Source: Eimeria necatrix (taxonomy: Eukaryota > Apicomplexa > Conoidasida > Eucoccidiorida > Eimeriidae). From it: a stretch of 25,000 nucleotides of DNA. How positions within the stretch are numbered: position 1 is the first letter of the stretch; each line of letters starts with the position of its first letter. The position numbers and the translations under genes are program-made. The notes beneath the pieces are model-generated. The model ran no database searches and was not told the DNA's origin. It worked only from the letters and a program-made list of their open reading frames with translations. Below, piece after piece: positions 19,633 through 25,000 of this stretch. Location of the stretch: NCBI RefSeq assembly GCF_000499385.1, contig NW_013652415.1, forward strand, positions 1-25,000, in the 5' to 3' direction.

Positions 19633-19743
19633 GGGAATGAACTGGGGCTGAAATATGTTGGAGGTCAAACTCTGCAGGTACTGCTGCCGGCTGTAGGTGA
19701 GCGCGGGGGCGGGCGGGGGGGGCCCCTGAGACCAGGGGTAGAG

Positions 19744-19791
<48 letters not shown>

Positions 19792-19918
19792 GCATGCAGA
19801 GGCGAGGCGGAGGCGGCTTCTCCGGCCCTGTGTGGGGCGCTGCAGTGTCTGTACACCTTGCGCGTCTGCGGGGTCGCCAGGGGCTTCAGCAGCAGCAGCA
19901 GCAGGTGCTGCAGCGCTA

Positions 19919-19958
<40 letters not shown>

Positions 19959-20119
19959 CCTGCTGCTGGTGCGCAGAGGGCTGCAGCACTTGGTACATTT
20001 CGTTCGACTGCAGGTGCTTCGGGACCTTCTGAGTTCTGCTGCAGTTCTTGCCGGGGGCGCAGCAAGGAATGTGCATGCAAGTGCTGCTGCAGGTGCCATC
20101 AATGATGCTTTTGACAGTG

Positions 20120-20154
<35 letters not shown>

Positions 20155-21345
20155 ACTGCGCCGCGCAGAGGCCGGCGGGGGCCCCACAGGAGCCATTAAT
20201 TGCTTCCTTTCTAAAGAGAAAAAAAATGGCCTTGGCTCCATTGGTTTGAGGAGCGCAGCGCATGCAGAACGGGGTGTACGTACACCCCAGCGCCCCAGCT
20301 CGCAGCCACAAAAACAGAAACTTGCAAAAAAAGAAACTCAAGTGCAGCCCCGGCTGCCTTGTGTTTGTCTTGGATTTATTTCTCGATTTTACTTCTTTTC
20401 AATTAAATAAAGTTAATTTATTTCTCGATTTTGCTTCTTTTCAATTAAAGAAAGTTAATTGAAAAGAAGTAAAATCGAGAAATAAATCTGAAAACAAAAA
20501 AAGAAAGTCGCAAACTGCAGCTCCGCACACTGGCGACTACAGAAAGCTCTGTAAGGAAGCAACTAATGGAAGAATTAGTTCTTTCTTTTTAATCTTTTTT
20601 CTTTTTTTTATTTACTTTAAGGAAGCAACTAATGGAAGAATTAGTTCTTTCTTTTTAATCTTTTTTCTCTTTCTATTTACGAGCTTATTGCTGCACTTTG
20701 CTTCGCCCACAGTTGCCTGTTTCCAGCACTTGCAAACAGCCTTTGCAACTTACGCTGCTGTGTCTGCTCGTTTTTCGAAAAAGTTGAACACAAATGGTCT
20801 AAAAGGACATATTTCTTTTCTTTATTCAATACTTTCCCAATAATTGAGTCTTTAAGCCAGTGGCAAGCAGCAAACTTTGAGAGATCCTGCAGAAATGTCT
20901 GAGTTCCGGCGTGCTCCAGTGCTGCGGAAACAACTGAATGGGTCTTGAGGCCTCTGCTGTACAGACAAACGGGAAAAGAAGCTCTCGATTAACCAATTTA
21001 AACCTAATAAATGATTAAATTCAATTAAAGTTGCAAATTTACTTTTTAAACGGAAAAATCAAGGGAAGATTACGACCATTTCAGCAGCCGCTGCTGTTCG
21101 CGAGCTGCGCATGCGGTGCTGGCGTAGGCTTTTCCACTTCATTTACTGGAGTTTTAACTTCAAAAAAGTTCTAAAACACTTTTTTAATATGCTTTATGTT
21201 GATTTTTATCTTTTTTATTTGCAAATCTCCCGGAAAACTGCAAAAAATGCGCTTCAGAGCAACGGGCCCGCCAGCAGGTGACCTTCGGGTGTACACTGGG
21301 GAGGCTGGCCCGTGGGTAGAGTCAGTTTCTTTTGCTTCAAATTGA
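19633..21345 (-). CDS. Unrecognised helical protein with poly-Ala inserts, four internal exons (5' and 3' ends unresolved)
   Basis: Four exons join in phase: 21345-21283, 21136-21077, 20956-20754 and 20210-19633. The third is the clearest: THSVVSAALEHAGTQTFLQD followed by LSKFAACHWLKDSIIGKVLN, an amphipathic helical stretch ending at a strong CGTAAGTT donor. It joins in phase 1 to the fourth exon, whose acceptor is TTTTTTTTCTCTTTAG. The fourth encodes RKQLMAPVGPPPASARRS, three poly-Ala runs from GCA repeats, a Cys-bearing stretch (TCMHIPCCAPGKNC) and YLQSLTSNIFQPQFIP before a GTAGGA donor. The minus strand is preferred because the other strand would encode poly-Cys or poly-Leu. The helical part loosely resembles Pumilio/Nop9-like repeats, but that is a weak impression and no function is claimed. 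A candidate further exon is 19042-18963. Donors at 21282 (GTCACC) and 21076 (GTCGTA) are non-consensus, so those edges may shift. Confidence 0.6.
20271..20288. promoter_or_regulatory. Perfect palindrome in the intron before the poly-Ala exon
   Basis: GGGGTGTACGTACACCCC, 61 bases upstream of the acceptor for the exon starting at 20210, matching the position seen in phosphoesterase introns. Confidence 0.85.
20373..20488. repeat. 34-bp perfect inverted repeat with a third direct copy in the loop
   Basis: Arms 20373-20406 and 20455-20488 are exact reverse complements. The 48-base spacer holds a near-identical direct copy of the left arm (one A to G change). It lies in the intron 20753-20211 of the minus gene. 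Confidence 0.9.
20553..20668. repeat. 66-bp offset tandem duplication
   Basis: AAGGAAGCAACTAATGGAAG plus the following 30 bases occurs at 20553 and 20619. Same intron as the inverted repeat. Confidence 0.9.
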
Positions 21346-21960
21346 CTGTGAATAATAAATTTTTGTCTTTTTTATTACAAAATAAATATAAATTATTATT
21401 ATTAAGTGCTTTATTCCCCCATTTCTTTCCGCATATCGCCTAGCGATGGCAGCCGTGCAGGGCCAGATGCTGTTTTGAATACTTTGCCAGTCACACCGCG
21501 GCGTTATATGAAGCAAATAAGCTTGCATGCAAAAATTATAAAAGTATTTACAATTTAATTATAAAAGTATTTACAATTTAATTGGATTGAGAAACTGTTT
21601 TCATCGATTGTTCCGCGCAAACAGGGAGGGTCACCTCGCTGCTTTCTGTTGAACTCTTTTCGGAGCCATTCAATACTTGGCTCATTTCGCTCTTTTGCCG
21701 CTGCTTTCTGGATTTTTCTCTTTTTGCCGCATATTTCGAGTCTTTTTATATTTATTTGGTTTTTTATTTAAGTTGCATGCAGACAGGGTCACTCAGCAAA
21801 GTGCCAAACTCTTTGAACTTCAGCATTCAGCCTTTTTTTGGGTCTTCGCCTGAAACTATCTGCATAACTGGCACGTTTGTGCAGCCACAAACTCCCCAGC
21901 CGTTTCAGTGGCATTTATTCATGAGAAAACAAAAATAAAATGAAAAAGAAAAGCAATTAA

Positions 21961-22134
21961 ATGCCAAGAAAGCGAAAGAAACAAGCTGATGGCTCTTTCA
22001 CCAAAACTGCGAAAGCAAAGGAACAAATTCGTTCTTTAGCTGCTCAGAAAGCAGCTGCGAGTAATCAAATTAGAAAACGAATTCAAATTATTTGCAGACT
22101 TCTGCATGCACAAATGCAAAGTAGAAAACATTGA
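21961..22134 (+). CDS. Small Lys/Arg-rich ORF, 57 codons
   Basis: The ATG directly follows a TAA (AATTAAATG). The product begins MPRKRKKQADGSFTKTAKAK and continues with a helical basic stretch (QIRSLAAQKAAASNQIRKRI). It lies in AT-rich DNA with no CAG arrays. A possible donor (A|GTAGAA) near the end would allow splicing to downstream sequence. Not recognised; it may be a gene fragment or chance. Confidence 0.25.
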   Translation: MPRKRKKQADGSFTKTAKAKEQIRSLAAQKAAASNQIRKRIQIICRLLHAQMQSRKH

Positions 22135-22201
22135 AAGCAATTAATTCTTAAATTCCAGATTAAAAACAAAAACAAAAAACAGACACTCCTGGCAATTTCA
22201 A

Positions 22202-22321
22202 ATGTGCAGAAAGTTCAGAAATTGGCCAACTGGTGATCTCCCAAAAGAACCTCGACCAGTGAAAAATAATAGAGCAAAACGCGAAGCAGAAGAAGATGGA
22301 AATTTTACTGAAGTCATTTAA
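22202..22321 (+). CDS. Small charged ORF, 39 codons
   Basis: The product reads MCRKFRNWPTGDLPKEPRPV then KNNRAKREAEEDGNFTEVI. It looks like a C-terminal tail and lies 67 bases after the previous small ORF. The opposite strand is also open over most of it. No family is recognised. Confidence 0.2.
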   Translation: MCRKFRNWPTGDLPKEPRPVKNNRAKREAEEDGNFTEVI

Positions 22322-23190
22322 ATGAAAAAGGAGAAATAAATAATTACATTAAGCGAATAAAGCTGTTCTTTAGAGGAGCCCCGACTCTTCATTTGCAAGA
22401 CAGCTCCCAAATGAACTTTTTTTTCCGATTTTGAATTCAAGAAAATGCAAAAAACAAACTTGGGAAATCACAACTGCTGCATCCCATGCCTCTTTATTTA
22501 TTATTTCAACTGCTAAGCAAATCAACAAAAGTACAAATAAACGTCTTTTGCGGAAACTCGGCGAAAACAAAAACAGAAACATCAACTTTTGTGACCTTTG
22601 CATGTTTAATTTCACCGTTTCTGGAAATAAATGTGAAAAAGTGAATAAAGAGATTCAAATATACTTCTTTTTAAGTTACCACGAAGAAACAAAGGCAAAA
22701 AATTCGCAAAGCTGCAGCAAGTAACTTTGTGCACAGCAACTCGTGAATCTGTTCAACAACTTGAACTGAAGCAAATAGTCATGTTTTTTTTTCCATTTTT
22801 GAACAAAAGGAAGAATTAAAATGCTATTTTACAATAAAATAAACAATTACTGCCTCATCAGCAATGCAGATTTAGCAGGAGAGTTGCAAACAGACAAAAA
22901 GATGAATAAAAGAATGAATCGGAAACTGGCAAAAACACGGAAACACCGAGCGGAGAGAGGAAAAGATGCATGCGTTTGAAGGATAAATCAAATCAAATCA
23001 AATCAATGAAAATAAAGGGAAAAAAAAGGAGAAAATAAAAGAAAAGAAGAAAAGCAACAAACTTGAATATAGGCTGAAATAGCCCGAAGAGGAAATGCCC
23101 GCACGCCCGCAGCAGCACGCGCCCAAGGAGCCAAATGTGCATGCAGCCAGACCGCCAGGAATAAAATAAATAAATTAAAAAGTATTATTA

Positions 23191-23351
23191 TTAAAATGAA
23201 AGAGAAGGCGCGAAGAAAGATGCTGGATCCTTGAAGATCCTGCAGTGTTCATCTTTCATCTTTTGGGAAATGGCGTGCGAGCCAGAGGCAGCAGCTTCTT
23301 TGCCTTCTGCCTTCTGCTGCTTTCCTGGCGAGTTTATTTGTGCGTCTTTTT
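23191..23351 (-). CDS. Exon-like segment, terminal exon candidate
   Basis: Following a TTCAAG acceptor, the frame reads KDAQINSPGKQQKAEGKEAA, then a short linker and ISQKMKDEHCRIFKDPASFF to a TAA at 23191. Composition is hydrophilic and balanced, unlike the AT-rich flanks. It may be the last exon of a minus-strand gene that includes 23493-23396. No family is recognised. Confidence 0.35.
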
Positions 23352-23395
23352 CTTGAATTAAATTCAATGTGCAAATGTGCTGCATTAGATGAAGT

Positions 23396-23493
23396 TCAGC
23401 TTTCAGTTTGCTGCTCGTGCTTCTGCTCTTGCTGCTGCTGTTTGTGCTCAGCTTCGGCTCTTCTCTTGGCTTTATTTCGATCTACTTTGCAAA
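23396..23493 (-). CDS. Exon-like segment, Lys/Glu/Gln-rich C-terminus
   Basis: After a TTGTTTTAG acceptor (AG at 23494-23495) the only open frame reads CKVDRNKAKRRAEAEHKQQQ QEQKHEQQTES and stops at TGA 23396-23398. The mixed charged composition and the CAG repeat read as Gln favour real coding. It could be a terminal exon. Alternatively a non-consensus GC donor near the end (A|GCTGAA) would join it in phase to the segment 23351-23191. Upstream minus-strand pieces near 23757-23800 (ITRSPEEEELLSLG) and 23508-23630 (Gln/Ala/Leu-rich) may belong to the same gene, but no complete phase-consistent chain was found. Confidence 0.4.
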
Positions 23494-23846
23494 CTAAAAC
23501 AACTAATTAATGCACATCGGAGTCCGCGGCCCCGTTTGCTGCTGCTGCTGCAGCAGCGGCTGCTGCTGGGCAGAGAGCAGCGCAGCAGCGCCGCCCCGCT
23601 GCAGCGCCCGCTGCTGCTGCTGCAGCACATCGGGAACAAATGCAGAAAGTGAAAGAGAAAAGGAAAAGAAAAACCAACTACACACTCCGGAGTGGAAAAA
23701 GAGGAAAAGAGAAGTGCAGCAAAAGCCCTGCTGGCTGAAAGAGACATGTACATGTACCCCCAGGGACAGCAACTCCTCCTCTTCGGGGCTCCGGGTAATC
23801 TTTTTGTTCTTTTGAAGACAAAAACCCTAAATAATAAATCTATTTA

Positions 23847-24056
23847 TTAATTTGGAGGACTTGGAAAGAAGTAGAAAGCGCGGAGGGCGTCGCGGGCGCC
23901 AGACACGCGTGGCAGAAGCAGCAGCAGCTCGACTATGCCGCTGTTGCTGCTGCTGCTGCTGCTAGCAGCAGCAACAGCAGCAGCAGCGGCTGCTGCAGCT
24001 GCTGCTGTTACTAGTCGGTTGCGAGGGGCAGCGGGGTCTTGGAAGTGCTTTTGTTT
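23847..24056 (-). CDS. Exon-like segment with Ala and Ser runs
   Basis: The minus frame reads KHFQDPAAPRNRLV, a run of Ala with one Val, a Ser run, then SGIVELLLLLPRVSGARDAL and RAFYFFPSPPN before a stop at 23847. The Ala and Ser runs come from CAG-type repeats in the minus sense, as in the other minus genes here. Its entry phase does not fit the donor of the exon at 24219-24118, so its gene is unresolved. A possible GTCCTCC donor lies near the end. Confidence 0.25.
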   Translation of the reverse strand, partial: KQKHFQDPAAPRNRLVTAAAAAAAAAAVAAASSSSSSNSGIVELLLLLPRVSGARDALRAFYFFPSPPN

Positions 24057-24117
24057 CCGCGTTTTTGACGAGAAGTAGAAATAAACGCAAGAAATAGTAA
24101 TCATTTTGTAATTTTAC

Positions 24118-24468
24118 CTGCCTATACACCTGAGTCCGGCGCCGAACGGCTCCTCTGCTGCTGCTCCTTCCGTGGCCGCAGGGCTCTGTGGGCATCTTTG
24201 CATGGATTGCCTTTTGCTGCTGGAGAGAAGCAAAATTCATTTCTTTTCTTTTCTACTTTTCGCATCTACTCAACAGAGCCAACCCGGCGCTGTGCCCCTT
24301 ACAGACACCCGCCTCCTTGCAGCAGCAGCTGCTGCTGCTGCTGCTGCTGCTGCTGCAGCATTTCATGCATCTTCTTCTGGCCCTCTATCTGCCCCTTTAG
24401 CCACACTGCTCCTCGCACTGCCCATTTTTGCGCTACATCTGTAGTTGCATACTCAGTTGGCGCCGCCG

Positions 24469-24505
<37 letters not shown>

Positions 24506-24611
24506 GGCCCCTGCTGCTGCTGGAGGCCCCTGTTGCTGCCGTGGGTTGCAGCGCGAGCGGGCACAGCTTTCTGCTGCGCGGAGAGAGCAGCAGCAAGTGT
24601 CTCAGCCGCAT
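24118..24611 (-). CDS. Hypothetical protein with Arg-rich N-terminus; frame broken by a 19-bp tandem duplication
   Basis: The ATG at 24609-24611 starts MRLRHLLLLSPRSRKLCPLA, a basic, uncharged-face N-terminus like an organelle-targeting presequence. After a Ser/Gln repeat, a different frame carries the plainly coding stretch EYATTDVAQKWAVRGAVWLK then GQIEGQKKMHEML and poly-Gln. The two frames differ by one base because a 19-bp unit (24501-24519 and 24520-24538) is repeated in tandem; one copy would put them in register. Exon 1 would end at 24303 (CT|GTAAGG, phase 2), and exon 2 is 24219-24118 (pyrimidine-rich acceptor CTTCTCTCCAG; RCPQSPAATEGAAAEEPFGA; donor GCAG|GTAAAA). Phases match once the extra 19 bp is discounted. 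What follows is unresolved: one option ends soon after at about 24012. The family is not recognised. The break may be a pseudogene lesion, a polymorphism or an assembly error. Confidence 0.5.
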
Positions 24612-24654
24612 GGCTGGACTTCCAGACTGAGGCCTGCGTAGCTTTCCTGTGCAG

Positions 24655-24877
24655 CAGCAGCAGCAGCTGCAGCAGCTGCAGCGGCTGCGGCAGCAGCAGA
24701 GCCACAAACTGCGGCGGACTGCAGCAGCAGACCTGCCCCAGACGCGCGCGAGCGCAGCGAGCAGCAGAAGGAGCAGCAGCAGCAGCAGCAGCAGCAAAAC
24801 AAGCACTGCAGCAGAGAGAGCAGCAATATGTACCAACCCAGGCCGGCAGCGGGAGTGGGGCGCCCGCGCCCCGCTGC

Positions 24878-24912
<35 letters not shown>

Positions 24913-25000
24913 CGATTTCAGCTGCTGCGCCCCACAGAAGAAGCTTTGCTGCACCCACTGGGGCACTGGCCAGGGGGCCCCCCGGGGCCGGCAGCACAGC
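24655..25000 (+). CDS. Plus-strand Ala/Gln/Ser-rich exon, 3' partial
   Basis: A splice-acceptor-like GCTTTCCTGTGCAG ends at 24654. From there two plus frames stay open to the window edge. The better one reads poly-Ala, then EPQTAADCSSRPAPDARERS, poly-Gln, NMYQPRPAAGVGRPRPAA, poly-Ser and SFAAPTGALARGPPGAG. The other reads poly-Gln then HKLRRTAAADLPQTRASAAS. The opposite strand would give poly-Leu and poly-Cys, which is atypical of Eimeria homopolymers, so plus is favoured. The ATG inside NMYQ is a possible start if the upstream part is untranslated. If real, this gene is divergent from the one starting at 24611, with only a few dozen bases between them, unless its own upstream exon overlaps that gene. 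Function unknown. Confidence 0.4.

Larger units (their letters stand above)
21346..23190. other. AT-rich stretch without homopolymer arrays, no resolved gene
   Basis: Base composition differs from the rest: few CTG, telomere-like or GCTA repeats. Small ORFs occur on both strands, for example minus 21930-21808 (RPKKRLNAEVQRVWHFAE), a minus EIINKEAWDAAVVISQ segment near 22490, and plus ORFs at 21961 and 22202. A 23-bp direct repeat lies at 21535-21582. No exon chain could be closed. Confidence 0.4.

Noticed and set aside
19621..20199. Plus ORF over the poly-Ala exon (RRGLQHLVHFVRLQVLRDLL)
   Set aside because: It needs long poly-Cys runs; the minus frame has a strong acceptor, phase agreement with the upstream exon and poly-Ala runs typical of Eimeria.
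152..20288. CRISPR array or bacterial operator for the recurrent palindrome
   Set aside because: Spacing is irregular, and intron-rich genes and telomere-type repeats make a eukaryotic nuclear genome clear.
21400..21535. Possible organelle rRNA fragment or tRNA
   Set aside because: No cloverleaf could be drawn, and I could not match it to any rRNA piece from memory.

Overview
The window reads as nuclear DNA of an apicomplexan parasite, most probably a chicken Eimeria (E. tenella-like). Seen directly: many telomere-like TTTAGGG/CCCTAAA tracts far from any visible chromosome end, long CAG/CTG arrays that encode Ala, Gln and Ser homopolymers inside open frames, and genes cut into short exons. 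From established knowledge, this combination marks the repeat-rich (R) segments of Eimeria chromosomes. Species and locus are inference; no database search was possible.

Layout. 1-5.3 kb is almost all simple repeats: GGGGGCCCCC, telomere-like, TTTA, a decamer variant of the telomere unit and GCTA arrays, with one doubtful plus-strand ORF at 315-1010. 5.87-9.48 kb (minus) holds a gene for a predicted secreted, homopolymer-rich protein whose downstream exons are separated by telomere-like introns. 9.5-12.7 kb is repeat-rich and apparently intergenic. 12.69-17.07 kb (minus) holds a complete ten-exon gene for a CPPED1-type calcineurin-like phosphoesterase (327 aa), the only confidently named gene. 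17.1-19.0 kb is repeats plus unresolved fragments. 19.6-21.35 kb (minus) holds at least four phase-compatible exons of an unrecognised helical protein with poly-Ala inserts. 21.35-23.2 kb is AT-rich with small ORFs. 23.2-24.6 kb (minus) has exon-like pieces, including a new gene start at 24611. A plus-strand Ala/Gln/Ser-rich exon runs off the right edge.

The most notable signals are at sequence level. An 18-bp palindrome, GGGGTGTACGTACACCCC, and its sister form GGGGTGTACAGACACCCC recur more than twenty times. In the resolved genes they sit near the 3' ends of introns and in several cases form the 3' splice site itself. The telomere-like heptamer carries both GT and AG in its G-rich sense (GTTTAG), and several inferred introns start and end inside such tracts. 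Nearly every intron of the phosphoesterase gene carries its own repeat family. A 19-bp tandem duplication breaks the frame of the gene starting at 24611. The genes show no evident shared pathway; what links them is this repeat and splice architecture.
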